Shown in pieces: positions 6,398 to 15,211 of a stretch of DNA of 17,863 nucleotides. Positions within the stretch are counted from its first letter, which is position 1; the number at the start of each line of letters is the position of its first letter. This DNA comes from Defluviitaleaceae bacterium (GTDB lineage: Bacteria > Bacillota > Clostridia > Lachnospirales > WRAX01). Under the pieces are notes generated by a model that saw only the letters and a list, made by a program, of their open reading frames with translations, ran no database searches and was not told the origin of the DNA. Position numbers and translations under genes: made by a program. The stretch covers positions 1 through 17,863 of the forward strand of contig WQVB01000004.1 in assembly GCA_009781815.1 (NCBI GenBank), read 5' to 3'.

Positions 6398-9300
6398 ATT
6401 CTACTGCTTCAAGCTCTTCTGTGTCATATTCGGTGTACTCTATAGTTGGTATTTCTATATCATTTTCGGCTGAGCTACCTACAACGTCGATGTTGCGGTA
6501 CATTTTCATGCCTGTGCCCGCTGGGATGAGCTTGCCGATGATAACGTTTTCCTTTAGACCGATAAGAGGGTCAACCTTACCTTTGATGGCGGCTTCGGTT
6601 AAAACTCTCGTAGTCTCTTGGAAGGAGGCGGCAGAGAGGAAGGAGTCGGTTGCAAGAGAGGCTTTGGTGATACCTAAAAGCACACGCTGGCCAATGGCAG
6701 GCTCAAGGCCTTCACGCTCTAAGCGTGCATTTTCTTCTTCAAAGTCTAACCAGTCGATTAAAGATCCTGGCAGGAAGTTAGAATCGCCATTTTCCTCAAT
6801 ACGCACACGTTTAAGCATCTGGCGGACTATAACCTCAATATGCTTGTCGTTAATGTCAACACCTTGCAAGCGATATACCCTTTGCACCTCGCCTAAGATA
6901 TAGTCTTGCACGCCACGTATGCCCTTGATTTTAAGGATGTCGTGAGGGTAGACGGAGCCTTCGGTTATCTCATCGCCTGCTTCCACATGCTCACCGTGGT
7001 GTATGCAAATGCTGGAGCCATATGGCACAAGGTATTCTTTCGTCTCGCCTGTTTGTGGGTCGGTTAGGATAACCTCACGCTTCTTTTTAGTGTCAGAGAT
7101 AGTTACAACACCGTCAAAATCAGCTATAATAGCAAGGCCTTTTGGCTTTCTTGCTTCAAAAAGCTCTTCAACACGAGGTAGACCTTGGGTAATATCTACC
7201 GACGATGCGATACCACCTGTGTGGAAGTTACGCATAGTAAGCTGTGTACCAGGCTCACCGATAGACTGTGCCGCTATAATACCAACAGCTTCACCAGCAC
7301 GCACAATGCGACCAGATGCCATGTTAGCACCATAACACTTAGAGCAAAGGCCTATTTTAGAGCGGCAGGTGAGGGTGGTGCGGATGAAGACCTCTTCAAT
7401 ACCAGCGTTTTGCACGGCATCTGCCATATCTTCGGTGAACATTGTGTCAGCTTCTGCAAGCACCTCACCTGTTTCGGGGTGGGTGATTTGATGCACATTG
7501 TAGCGACCCATCAATCTATCACGAAGAGGCACTATAACCTCTTTAGCATCACCTTGGCTCATAGCCTTGTCTAAGAAGGCGGATATCCACATGCCTGGCT
7601 TGTCTTGGCTATCTCCTACACAGTCTACATCACGGATGATGATGTCTTGTGAAACGTCAACTAGGCGGCGGGTAAGGTAGCCCGAGTCAGCTGTTTTTAA
7701 AGCTGTATCTGACAGGGTTTTTCTAGCACCGTGGGCAGATAAGAAATATTCTAAAACCGATAAGCCCTCACGGAAGTTGGATTTGATAGGTAACTCAATA
7801 ATCTTGCCCGAGGGGGATGCCATAAGGCCACGCATACCTGCAAGCTGCTTTATCTGGGCTTTAGAGCCTCTAGCACCAGATGTAGCCATCATTTGAATGT
7901 TGTTAAACTCACCAAGGTTTTTAATAAGCTCATCAGCTATTACGTCGTTGGCTTGGTTCCAAATGGCGATAACTCTATTGTAACGCTCTTCATCCGTCAT
8001 TAAACCACGGCGGAACATTTTGGTTACGTTTTCAACGTCCTTTTCGGCCTCGGCGATGATGGCGGGCTTGGCTTCAGGTATCTCCATATCAGAAACAGAA
8101 ACCGTTAAAGCCCCACGGGTAGAGTATTTAAAGCCTAAATCTTTTATGCTATCAAGCACCACCGATGTATCGGTAAAGCCTAAACGGCTGATGCAGCGGT
8201 CGATGATTTTTTGTAAGGCTTTTTTATCACATGTAAAGTCAATCTCATATTTGCCCGTGTTCTCAAGGTTTGTTCTATCTACAAAACCTAAAGTTTGAGG
8301 GATGGCACGGTTAAAGACGATGCGGCCTGCCGTTGTCTCTACAATATAACCTAGGCGACGCACCTTGATTTTAGCGTGAAGGGTGATAAAGCCGTTGTCA
8401 TAAGCCAGCAAAGCCTCATCTTCATCAGCAAATACTTTGCCCTCGCCCATATCTCCATCTTTCGTGATGGTAAGGTAGTATATGCCTAAAACCATATCTT
8501 GAGAAGGCACGGTTATAGGGGCACCGTCAGAAGGCTTTAAAAGGTTGTTTGGCGAGAGTAACAAGAAGCGGCACTCTGCTTGAGCTTCAACCGATAACGG
8601 CAAATGGACTGGCATTTGGTCGCCGTCAAAGTCGGCATTAAATGCGGTACACACCAGCGGGTGGATTTTAAGAGCTTTACCTTCAACCAGCACAGGCTCA
8701 AAAGCTTGAATACCTAGGCGGTGAAGGGTAGGTGCACGGTTTAAGATAACTGGATGCTCTTTAATAACATCTTCCAAAACATCCCAAACTTTATCTTCAA
8801 GCCTCTCTACCATACGCTTGGCAGATTTGATATTGTGGCTTTCTCCAAGCTCAACAAGGCGTTTCATAACAAAGGGCTTGAAAAGCTCAATAGCCATTTC
8901 TTTTGGTAAACCACATTGGTAAATCTTAAGCTTTGGGCCAACAACAATAACCGAGCGGCCAGAGTAGTCAACACGCTTACCAAGTAAGTTTTGGCGGAAG
9001 CGACCTTGCTTACCCTTAAGTAAATCAGACAAAGATTTTAACGGGCGGTTGCCTGGGCCCGTTACTGGGCGGCCACGCCTGCCATTGTCAATTAGGGCGT
9101 CTACCGCCTCTTGCAACATACGCTTTTCGTTACGCACTATAATCTCAGGTGCACCTAAGTCTAGCAGACGCTTTAGGCGGTTGTTGCGGTTTATAACTCT
9201 TCTATATAAATCATTTAAATCAGATGTTGCAAAGCGACCACCATCTAGCTGCACCATAGGGCGAAGGTCTGGCGGGATAACGGGTATAACGTCTAAAATC

Positions 9301-10025
9301 ATCCAAAAAGGCACATTACCTGACGTGCGGAAGGATTCGATAACTTCAAGCTTTTTCAAGGCTTTGATACGCTTTTGCCCTGTGGCATTTTTAAGGATCT
9401 CTCGAAGCTCAACAGCCTCTCCATCAAGGTCAATATCCATTAGAAGCTCTCTAATAGATTCCGCCCCCATGCCCACTCTAAAGCTATCTTCACCATAAAG
9501 CTCTACAGCGTCGGTATATTCTTTCTCCGTCATAAGTTGCTTATACGTTAAGCCAGTTTCTTTAGGGTCAAGCACTACATAAGATGCAAAATACAACACC
9601 TTCTCTAAAGAGCGGGGCGACATAGCAAGAATAAGCCCCATGCGGCTTGGGATGCCCCTAAAATACCAAATGTGAGATACGGGGGCAGCAAGCTCAATAT
9701 GCCCCATACGCTCTCTACGCACCTTTTTCTTGGTTACTTCAACACCACAGCGGTCGCAAACGGTGTTTTTGTAGCGTATACGCTTATATTTGCCGCAATG
9801 GCACTCCCAGTCTTTATCTGGGCCAAAAATACGCTCACAAAACAAGCCGTCTTTTTCGGGCTTTAGGGTGCGGTAGTTGATGGTCTCGGGTTTTTTAACT
9901 TCCCCTCGGCTCCACTCTCTAATCTTTTCAGGAGAGGCAAGGCCTATCTTTATAGAGTCAAACACGATGACGCCCTCGCCATCTTTGCCTTGCAACTGGT
10001 CGTCTATCTTTTGGGTTGCGTCCAT
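6396..10025 (-). CDS. rpoC: DNA-directed RNA polymerase subunit beta'
   Basis: This 1209-residue protein is the clamp and active-site subunit of RNA polymerase, within the usual Firmicutes length and without the large insertions seen in other phyla. The N-terminal zinc site is C75-x-C77 with C90-x-x-C93. The catalytic NADFDGD is at 463-469, where D465, D467 and D469 hold the Mg ion. A second zinc region lies around [14 protein letters not shown], and the bridge helix/trigger loop has [16 protein letters not shown]. Within the trigger loop residue 933 is Asn where MRTFH is common. AAGGAG precedes the ATG, and 18 bases separate it from the rpoB stop. It is the last gene of its operon, ending at a terminator; rpsL and rpsG do not follow. 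Confidence 0.99.
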   Translation of the reverse strand: MDATQKIDDQLQGKDGEGVIVFDSIKIGLASPEKIREWSRGEVKKPETINYRTLKPEKDGLFCERIFGPDKDWECHCGKYKRIRYKNTVCDRCGVEVTKKKVRRERMGHIELAAPVSHIWYFRGIPSRMGLILAMSPRSLEKVLYFASYVVLDPKETGLTYKQLMTEKEYTDAVELYGEDSFRVGMGAESIRELLMDIDLDGEAVELREILKNATGQKRIKALKKLEVIESFRTSGNVPFWMILDVIPVIPPDLRPMVQLDGGRFATSDLNDLYRRVINRNNRLKRLLDLGAPEIIVRNEKRMLQEAVDALIDNGRRGRPVTGPGNRPLKSLSDLLKGKQGRFRQNLLGKRVDYSGRSVIVVGPKLKIYQCGLPKEMAIELFKPFVMKRLVELGESHNIKSAKRMVERLEDKVWDVLEDVIKEHPVILNRAPTLHRLGIQAFEPVLVEGKALKIHPLVCTAFNADFDGDQMPVHLPLSVEAQAECRFLLLSPNNLLKPSDGAPITVPSQDMVLGIYYLTITKDGDMGEGKVFADEDEALLAYDNGFITLHAKIKVRRLGYIVETTAGRIVFNRAIPQTLGFVDRTNLENTGKYEIDFTCDKKALQKIIDRCISRLGFTDTSVVLDSIKDLGFKYSTRGALTVSVSDMEIPEAKPAIIAEAEKDVENVTKMFRRGLMTDEERYNRVIAIWNQANDVIADELIKNLGEFNNIQMMATSGARGSKAQIKQLAGMRGLMASPSGKIIELPIKSNFREGLSVLEYFLSAHGARKTLSDTALKTADSGYLTRRLVDVSQDIIIRDVDCVGDSQDKPGMWISAFLDKAMSQGDAKEVIVPLRDRLMGRYNVHQITHPETGEVLAEADTMFTEDMADAVQNAGIEEVFIRTTLTCRSKIGLCSKCYGANMASGRIVRAGEAVGIIAAQSIGEPGTQLTMRNFHTGGIASSVDITQGLPRVEELFEARKPKGLAIIADFDGVVTISDTKKKREVILTDPQTGETKEYLVPYGSSICIHHGEHVEAGDEITEGSVYPHDILKIKGIRGVQDYILGEVQRVYRLQGVDINDKHIEVIVRQMLKRVRIEENGDSNFLPGSLIDWLDFEEENARLEREGLEPAIGQRVLLGITKASLATDSFLSAASFQETTRVLTEAAIKGKVDPLIGLKENVIIGKLIPAGTGMKMYRNIDVVGSSAENDIEIPTIEYTEYDTEELEAVE

Positions 10026-10043
10026 AGCTTATCCTCTCCTTTT

Positions 10044-13000
10044 CTATTCTTCGTTGTCGTCATCCGAATCTTCGTAGCTATCTTCAAAGTCAGAGTCTAT
10101 ATCCTCTTCGTCTATAATAGACATCCTGCCAGACTCCATAATCTCTTTATGGTCGTCGTAAGAGTGCCTAGATGTTTTTAGAAAGCCGTTATTGTCGTCA
10201 TCATCTCTCTCAACACCTTCCATGTTGACGCCAGATGTAACCACAACATCATCCACATCTTCTTTTATCTCTATCTCGGTGTCGCCACCTTTAAGCACCT
10301 TTACATCAAGGCCAAGGGCTTGCAGCTCTTTAAGTAAAACTTTAAAGGATTCTGGGATGCCTGGCTCGGGGATGTTTTCGCCCTTTACAATGGCTTCATA
10401 AGTCTTCACACGACCCACAATATCATCCGACTTTACCGTTAGGATTTCTTGAAGGGTGTATGCCGCACCATAAGCCTCTAACGCCCACACCTCCATCTCT
10501 CCAAAACGCTGACCACCAAACTGAGCTTTACCGCCCAGTGGCTGTTGCGTAACTAAAGAGTATGGGCCAGTAGAGCGAGCGTGTATCTTGTCGTCTACAA
10601 GGTGGTGGAGCTTTAGATAGTGCATATAACCAACTGTAACAGGGTTGTCGAAAAACTCCCCGCTGCGACCATCACGAAGGTGGATTTTGCCGTGCCTATC
10701 TATCGGCACGCCTTTCCATTCTTCGTTTTTACGCTGGGCTTTGTTTTCTTCTAACTGGGCATAAATGTCTGCCTCGATAACGCCCTTCCACTTGGCTTCA
10801 AAATCAGCCCAGTCAGCATTGGCATAGTCGTTGGCAAGCTCTAGGGTGTCCATTATGTCTATCTCGCTTGCACCGTCAAACACGGGGCAGGCTACCTTCC
10901 AGTCAAGCACCTTTGCAGCAAGGCCTAAGTGAACCTCCAAAACCTGACCAATATTCATACGAGAGGGCACGCCTAACGGGTTTAAAACAATATCTAGCGG
11001 GCGACCGTTTGGTAAAAAGGGCATATCCTCAACAGGTAAAACTCGAGAGATAACGCCTTTGTTACCGTGGCGACCAGCCATTTTATCACCAACAGATATT
11101 TTACGCTTTTGGGCGATATACACACGCACAACTTGGTTTACCCCAGGTGGCAGCTCATCACCATTTGTGCGGGTGAAGATTTTAACATCAACAACAATGC
11201 CGCTTTCACCATGAGGCACACGAAGAGACGTATCACGCACCTCACGTGCCTTTTCACCAAAAATAGCACGGAGGAGACGTTCTTCAGAGGTAAGCTCCGT
11301 TTCGCCCTTTGGCGTAACCTTGCCCACTAAAATGTCATTAGGGCGGACTTCGGCACCAACACGGATAATGCCGTCTATATCAAGGTTTTTGATGGCATCA
11401 TCACCCACGTTGGGTATGTCTCTTGTAATCTCTTCTGGGCCAAGCTTGGTGTCTCTAGCGTCAGATTCATACTCCTCAATATGGATAGAGGTGTAAACAT
11501 CATCACGCACAAGCTTTTCGCTAAGGAGGATAGCATCCTCATAGTTATAACCCTCCCAAGACATAAAGCCTATTAAGGGGTTTTGCCCAAGGGCAAGCTC
11601 GCCGTTTTCGGTAGAGGGGCCATCGGCTATAATCTGCCCAGCTTCTACCTTTTGCCCAACCTCAACTAGAGGCTTTTGGTTGATACATGTGCCTTGGTTG
11701 CTTCGGGTAAACTTTACAATTTTATATCTATCTTTACTTGTGCCTGTGTCAACAACAATGCCCGTGGCAGATACACTCTCAACCACGCCATCGTTTTTAG
11801 CTATAACACATACGCCACTATCTTTGGCTGTTTTATACTCCATACCCGTACCGATAATCGGGCTGTCCGTCTTAATTAGCGGCACAGCTTGGCGTTGCAT
11901 GTTAGAGCCCATAAGCGCTCGTGAAACGTCGTCATTCTCTAAGAAGGGGATTAGGGCTGTAGCCACAGACACAATCTGCTTCGGGCTAACATCCATCAAA
12001 TCCACATCCGTAGCGGGAAACTCGTTAATAATGTCCTTGTGGCGGCAAGGTACACGTGCATCTACAATATTGTTTTTATCATCAAGCACAATATTAGCCT
12101 GTGCTACAATGTAGTTTTCTTCTTCATCAGCGGTTACATAAACAAACTCATCCGTTACATGGGGTGGGGTGGTTGTTTTGTCAACTTTGCGATAGGGTGC
12201 TTCAATAAAGCCATACTCGTTTATACGAGCATAGGTGGCTAAAGAGTTTATAAGGCCTATGTTTGGGCCTTCTGGCGTCTCGATAGGGCACATTCTAGCA
12301 TAGTGGCTGTCGTGTACGTCTCGCACCTCTAAAGATGCTCTATCACGTGATAAACCACCAGGGCCTAAGGCTGATAAGCGACGCTTGTGGGTAAGCTCAC
12401 CCAGCGGGTTTGTTTGCTCCATAAACTGTGAAAGCTGCGAGCTACCAAAAAACTCTTTAATAGCAGCTGTAACAGGGCGTATGTTGATTAGAGATTGAGG
12501 CGTTAAGCCCTCTTGGTCTTGTATTGTCATACGCTCTCTAATAACACGCTCCATACGAGACAAGCCAATGCGGAACTGGTTTTGCAAAAGCTCACCAACA
12601 GCACGTATGCGGCGGTTGCCAAGGTGGTCGATATCATCTTTGTGGCCAAGGCCATAGTCTAAACCTATAATATAGTTGATAGACGCCATCATATCTTCAA
12701 TGGTGATATGCTTTGGCACAAGGCTCGCTTTGTTTGCGTTTATAGCACCTATAAGCTCAGCATCATCTTCATATTGAACAAAAAGCTGCATCAAGGTGTC
12801 AAAATGCACAGGCTCGGTTATGGTTATTTTTGACGGGTCAAGCTCACGCAAAGCTAAAAACTTATCAAGGTTAACAAAGCCGTTGGTAAGCACCTTTGCC
12901 TCTGCCTCTTCATCACCTCTTTGCACTTTAACCCAAACAAAGCTACAACCGCTGTTTTGTATCTCATCAGCAAGGTTAAGACTTACAATCGTGCCTGCTT

Positions 13001-13928
13001 GTGCTATGGTGTTGCCATAAGGGTCAACCACATCTTGAGAGAGGGTATAGCCCTTTATACGGTTGCGTAAAGCAAGCTTTTTGTTGAATTTATAGCGGCC
13101 AACCTTTGCAAGGTCATAACGCTTAGGGTCAAAAAACATAGAACGCAAAAGAGACTCAGACGCCTCTGACGTTGGTGGCTCGCCTGGTCTTAGTCTTTTA
13201 TAAACCTCTATAAGGCCTTCTTCTTTGTTTTTGCTTATATCTTTTTCAATTGTAGCTAAAAGCTTTGGCTCTTCACCAAAAAGCTCGATTATTTGTGCAT
13301 CGGTGCCAATGCCCATAGCACGTATAAAGCAGGTTACAGGTATCTTTCTTGTTCTATCAACACGAATGGAGAAGATGTCGTTAGAGTCTGTTTCATACTC
13401 TATCCAAGCACCACGGTTAGGGATGACGGTAGCACTAAAAAGCTGCTTACCCACCTTGTCATGGTCGATGTTATAGTATATGCCAGGGGAGCGAACAAGC
13501 TGAGAAACAACAACACGCTCTGCACCGTTTATGATAAATGTGCCAGTATCCGTCATAAGAGGAAACTCACCCATAAAAATCTCTTGCTCTTTTATCTCAT
13601 TTGCTTCTTTGTTGCGAAGCCTCACTTTAATTTTTAAAGGGGCAGCGTAGGTGGTGTCTCGCTCTTTACACTCTTCAACGGTGTATTTTGTATCACCCTT
13701 GTCCAAATAATGGCCAACAAACTCTAAAATGAGGGTGTCGCCATAGTTTGTGATGGGGGATATATCACGAAAAACTTCGTCAATGCCTTCTGCCAAAAAC
13801 CACTCATAGCTGTTTTTTTGTACCTCGATTAAATTGGGCATTTCTAAAATTTCGTTGGTTCTAGAATAACTTATTCTTGAGGCGTTACCCAAGGTTGCTT
13901 TTTTCATCCTTGCTTTTTCCATAGCCAT
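10044..13928 (-). CDS. rpoB: DNA-directed RNA polymerase subunit beta
   Basis: This 1294-residue subunit forms, with beta', the active centre of RNA polymerase. The N-terminus reads [19 protein letters not shown], then comes the [13 protein letters not shown] region. The rifamycin pocket reads [14 protein letters not shown] and later [13 protein letters not shown], and the C-terminal [19 protein letters not shown] is intact. E504 sits where E. coli has D516. The protein ends in a long acidic tail. Two closely spaced ATGs (13928 and 13922) are possible: the AAGGGG site is three bases before the first and nine before the second, so the second may be the real start. The gene is preceded by its own promoter and leader, not by rplL. 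Confidence 0.99.
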   Translation of the reverse strand: MAMEKARMKKATLGNASRISYSRTNEILEMPNLIEVQKNSYEWFLAEGIDEVFRDISPITNYGDTLILEFVGHYLDKGDTKYTVEECKERDTTYAAPLKIKVRLRNKEANEIKEQEIFMGEFPLMTDTGTFIINGAERVVVSQLVRSPGIYYNIDHDKVGKQLFSATVIPNRGAWIEYETDSNDIFSIRVDRTRKIPVTCFIRAMGIGTDAQIIELFGEEPKLLATIEKDISKNKEEGLIEVYKRLRPGEPPTSEASESLLRSMFFDPKRYDLAKVGRYKFNKKLALRNRIKGYTLSQDVVDPYGNTIAQAGTIVSLNLADEIQNSGCSFVWVKVQRGDEEAEAKVLTNGFVNLDKFLALRELDPSKITITEPVHFDTLMQLFVQYEDDAELIGAINANKASLVPKHITIEDMMASINYIIGLDYGLGHKDDIDHLGNRRIRAVGELLQNQFRIGLSRMERVIRERMTIQDQEGLTPQSLINIRPVTAAIKEFFGSSQLSQFMEQTNPLGELTHKRRLSALGPGGLSRDRASLEVRDVHDSHYARMCPIETPEGPNIGLINSLATYARINEYGFIEAPYRKVDKTTTPPHVTDEFVYVTADEEENYIVAQANIVLDDKNNIVDARVPCRHKDIINEFPATDVDLMDVSPKQIVSVATALIPFLENDDVSRALMGSNMQRQAVPLIKTDSPIIGTGMEYKTAKDSGVCVIAKNDGVVESVSATGIVVDTGTSKDRYKIVKFTRSNQGTCINQKPLVEVGQKVEAGQIIADGPSTENGELALGQNPLIGFMSWEGYNYEDAILLSEKLVRDDVYTSIHIEEYESDARDTKLGPEEITRDIPNVGDDAIKNLDIDGIIRVGAEVRPNDILVGKVTPKGETELTSEERLLRAIFGEKAREVRDTSLRVPHGESGIVVDVKIFTRTNGDELPPGVNQVVRVYIAQKRKISVGDKMAGRHGNKGVISRVLPVEDMPFLPNGRPLDIVLNPLGVPSRMNIGQVLEVHLGLAAKVLDWKVACPVFDGASEIDIMDTLELANDYANADWADFEAKWKGVIEADIYAQLEENKAQRKNEEWKGVPIDRHGKIHLRDGRSGEFFDNPVTVGYMHYLKLHHLVDDKIHARSTGPYSLVTQQPLGGKAQFGGQRFGEMEVWALEAYGAAYTLQEILTVKSDDIVGRVKTYEAIVKGENIPEPGIPESFKVLLKELQALGLDVKVLKGGDTEIEIKEDVDDVVVTSGVNMEGVERDDDDNNGFLKTSRHSYDDHKEIMESGRMSIIDEEDIDSDFEDSYEDSDDDNEE

Positions 13929-14168
13929 CTACCCCTTCGCCAAAGTGATTTTTAAAGCATTTTTTCCTTATACTTGTTTCAAACTTTTTAATTGTTAAAA
14001 ATTATTAATAAAAAATTATTGATTTATTTCCTGAAATGTGATATACTAATAATATAGTAAAGGCATGACATTTCTTCAAAGCCTTTAAAATCAAGCAATA
14101 TATCATTTGGAGATAGGCTTTTTTAAAAGACATAAAAATGCCTTTTTTGTACAGCCCACACAACTCGA
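13929..14168 (-). promoter_or_regulatory. rpoBC 5' leader with mutually exclusive helices
   Basis: Between the promoter and rpoB lies a leader of about 240 bases. In its first half four segments, in transcript order, are 14143-14133, 14125-14115, 14087-14078 and 14066-14058. Segments 1 and 2 pair (4+6 bp, one mismatch, 7-base loop), 3 and 4 pair (7 bp), but 2 can instead pair with 3 (7 bp) and 1 with 4 (8 bp). None is followed by a clear U-run. The rest (13929-14055) is very AT-rich with no element that I can name. Regulation is inferred, not shown. Confidence 0.35.
14005..14133 (-). CDS. Possible 42-residue leader peptide in the rpoBC leader
   Basis: An ATG at 14131-14133 has AAGG seven bases upstream and opens a 42-codon frame beginning MSFKKAYLQMIYC, with a hydrophobic stretch (FTILLVYH) near its end. 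It covers leader segments 2 to 4. The start codon falls in the loop of the segment 1:2 hairpin and its AAGG falls in the stem. No homology is recognised, and the AT-rich DNA could hold such a frame by chance. The frame can be extended upstream to a TTG at 14193, but that lies inside the promoter. Confidence 0.2.
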   Translation of the reverse strand: MSFKKAYLQMIYCLILKALKKCHAFTILLVYHISGNKSIIFY

Positions 14169-14174
14169 AACTCC

Positions 14175-14203
14175 ATTCTACCACAGTATTCAACCATTGT
14201 CAA
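14175..14203 (-). promoter_or_regulatory. Sigma-A promoter of rpoBC with extended -10
   Basis: On the minus strand TTGACA (14198-14203), 17-base spacer, TAGAAT (14175-14180) immediately preceded by TGG, an extended -10 signal. Predicted transcription start is near 14168. It explains how rpoBC is expressed without the upstream rplJL genes. Confidence 0.83.
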
Positions 14204-14287
14204 TACTTTTTTTCTAGTCTTTAGAATATTTTTGCCCACCTTGAGGGCTCTTTTTTATGTTCAAATATCGCACAAAGAGGTGATTAT

Positions 14288-14365
14288 ATGGAAATTATAC
14301 CCACAATATCATATATTGAAACCTTGAACGTCATCCTAGGTCAAGCTCAAGACACACCAATCTAA
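14288..14365 (+). CDS. Short ORF of 25 codons with a strong ribosome binding site, possible gene remnant
   Basis: AAAGAGGTGA at 14274-14283 is followed by ATG at 14288 and a frame reading MEIIPTISYIETLN, then codons that lie in a CGTCATCCT-type repeat (from 14329), ending with TAA at 14363-14365. The near-perfect ribosome binding site is the only real support. The repeat forms the last dozen codons, so it may be the front of a gene cut short by repeat insertion. A TAGAAT at 14222-14227 could serve as -10, but the -35 spacing is poor. No product is recognised. Confidence 0.22.
   Translation: MEIIPTISYIETLNVILGQAQDTPI
14329..14355 (+). repeat. Half-copy of the CGTCATCCT-type intergenic repeat
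   Basis: CGTCATCCTAGG followed by TCAAGCTC. It shares its opening with the copies at 14974 and in the PadR leader and, as at 14974, lies 46-50 bases before a full palindromic element in the same orientation. The second arm is degenerate. Confidence 0.45.
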
Positions 14366-14372
14366 TTTACGC

Positions 14373-14483
14373 CCCTACCGTCATCCCGTGCTTGACACGG
14401 GATCTAATTGGAGAAGGGTAGACCTAGTTGGGTGTCCACTATCATACATAGATCCCGTGTCAAGCACGGGATGACGAGTAGGG
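14373..14483. repeat. Palindromic MITE-like element, CGTCATCCCGTG subtype
   Basis: Two 33-34 base arms (14373-14405 and 14450-14483) are inverted copies with a single-base indel, around a 44-base centre. Each arm holds a small hairpin, ATCCCGTG-CTTGA-CACGGGAT. TAATTT occurs on both sides (14363-14368 and 14485-14490) and could be a target duplication, though not flush with the arms. No coding capacity. From 14484 to 14548 I see nothing further. Confidence 0.85.
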
Positions 14484-14548
14484 TTAATTTCTCAATGAGT
14501 CTATTGCAGCTTTGATATTCTGGTGGAAGGCTCATAAGGCAAGCTCAA

Positions 14549-14592
14549 AAAAATAACCCCTTCATGAAGTTAAACATGAAGGGGTTATTTTT
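14549..14592. terminator. Intrinsic terminator of the small membrane-protein gene
   Basis: A perfect 18-bp stem (14549-14566 with 14575-14592, 8-base loop) has an AACCCCTTCATG core. On the minus strand it ends in TTATTTTTTT, 14 bases after the stop of the small membrane-protein gene; the plus strand also has a T-rich exit. Confidence 0.92.
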
Positions 14593-14605
14593 ATTTTAAC
14601 TAAAA

Positions 14606-14854
14606 CTACCTAAAGAGATTAAGAATGAAATCAAAAACTCCAAAAATGATAGCCATTACAATGCCAGCCACTAAAGCCAGTATACACAAGATAATACCGA
14701 TATTAGCATTTCTAGATTTTTCTTTACTTCTAGCTATAAGGCCTAGTATAAGGCCAACTATAGCGATAGGGAAGATAAGGCTGCCAATAATGGGAAGTGG
14801 AATAAAAGCACCCACCAAGGCAATAACCCCTAATATCATTGAAATAAACGCCAC
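14606..14854 (-). CDS. Small two-helix membrane protein (82 residues), function unknown
   Basis: The protein is almost entirely hydrophobic: helix one covers about residues 2-40, with a proline-glycine kink at F-I-P-L-P-I-I-G, a basic polar loop R-S-K-E-K-S-R-N-A-N follows, and helix two covers about 50-75, ending NLFR. It resembles short DUF4190-like membrane proteins in layout, but I do not recognise the family with certainty. A longer reading from ATG at 14869 is rejected because GGAGGTGA lies just inside it; the GTG at 14852-14854 is correctly spaced from that site. It is a single-gene unit with a consensus promoter and a strong terminator, lying between two repeat clusters. Confidence 0.7.
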   Translation of the reverse strand: MAFISMILGVIALVGAFIPLPIIGSLIFPIAIVGLILGLIARSKEKSRNANIGIILCILALVAGIVMAIIFGVFDFILNLFR

Positions 14855-14889
14855 ACAAATCACCTCCATTGCAGTATCAAGATATACGC

Positions 14890-14918
14890 ATTATAGTATA
14901 TGGACAAAAGCTTGTCAA
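14890..14918 (-). promoter_or_regulatory. Consensus sigma-A promoter of the small membrane-protein gene
   Basis: On the minus strand TTGACA (14913-14918), exactly 17 bases, TATAAT (14890-14895): a full match to the consensus at both boxes. Transcription would begin near 14883, giving a leader of about 30 bases with the GGAGGTGA site. Confidence 0.92.
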
Positions 14919-14973
14919 TATTTATTTTGTTTATTGGCTTTGTTGAAAACGTAATGGCGAACAATCTCTATCT

Positions 14974-14990
14974 CGTCATCCTGAGCTCAT
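14974..14990 (+). repeat. Half-copy of the CGTCATCCT-type repeat
   Basis: CGTCATCCTGAGCTCAT, same opening as the copies at 14329 and in the PadR leader. It lies 46 bases before the full palindrome at 15020 in the same orientation, repeating the arrangement seen at 14329/14379. Confidence 0.45.
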
Positions 14991-15019
14991 GTTATTCCGA
15001 TTTGCTGATTACTCAAGTT

Positions 15020-15137
15020 CGTCATTGCGGGCTTGACCCGCAATCCCCTTCCTTTCTGAAGGGTTCGGTTATGAGATAACTAATAGTCGAAGCAGTGTTA
15101 TGAAGGCAGGGGATTGCGGGTCAAGCCCGCAATGACG
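15020..15137. repeat. Palindromic MITE-like element, CGTCATTGCGGG subtype
   Basis: Arms 15020-15049 and 15108-15137 are 30-bp perfect inverted copies, with CCTT/AAGG pairing on after one mismatch, around a centre of 58 bases. Each arm holds ATTGCGGG-CTTGA-CCCGCAAT, the same design and loop as the element at 14373-14483 but with a different, still fully paired stem. No flanking duplication is visible. Confidence 0.86.
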
Positions 15138-15176
15138 CTGGGTGTGGGATTAGCCATCCCCAGCAAAAGGAATATG

Positions 15177-15205
15177 TTGCCCTCGCCATTGGCTTGTGCT
15201 ATAAT
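15177..15205 (+). promoter_or_regulatory. Promoter of dnaE, extended -10, six bases from the start codon
   Basis: TGC directly precedes TATAAT (15200-15205), an extended -10; TTGCCC (15177-15182) at 17 bases is a 4-of-6 match for the -35. The ATG of dnaE is at 15212, where transcription itself would be expected to start. Confidence 0.65.
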
Positions 15206-15211
15206 TAAACC

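Noticed and set aside
6396..13928. Many open frames on the plus strand opposite rpoC and rpoB
   Set aside because: They lie fully inside highly conserved genes, lack ribosome binding sites and show low-complexity products expected of antisense frames.
13929..14203. rplJL (L10) leader or other known riboswitch
   Set aside because: No recognisable aptamer and no rplJ downstream; the pairing segments are short and AT-rich.
14234..14256. GCCC...GGGC with a following T-run as a plus-strand terminator
   Set aside because: Only a 4-bp stem, and no plus-strand gene lies upstream to terminate.
14855..14869. ATG start for the small membrane protein
   Set aside because: The GGAGGTGA site begins inside that start codon, so it serves the GTG at 14854 instead.
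14329..15137. CRISPR array
   Set aside because: The repeats are inverted, few, of two subtypes and unevenly spaced; no direct repeats with regular spacers and no cas genes.
15020..15137. Intrinsic terminator
   Set aside because: The stem is long and GC-rich but no T-run follows on either strand; it fits a repeat element better.
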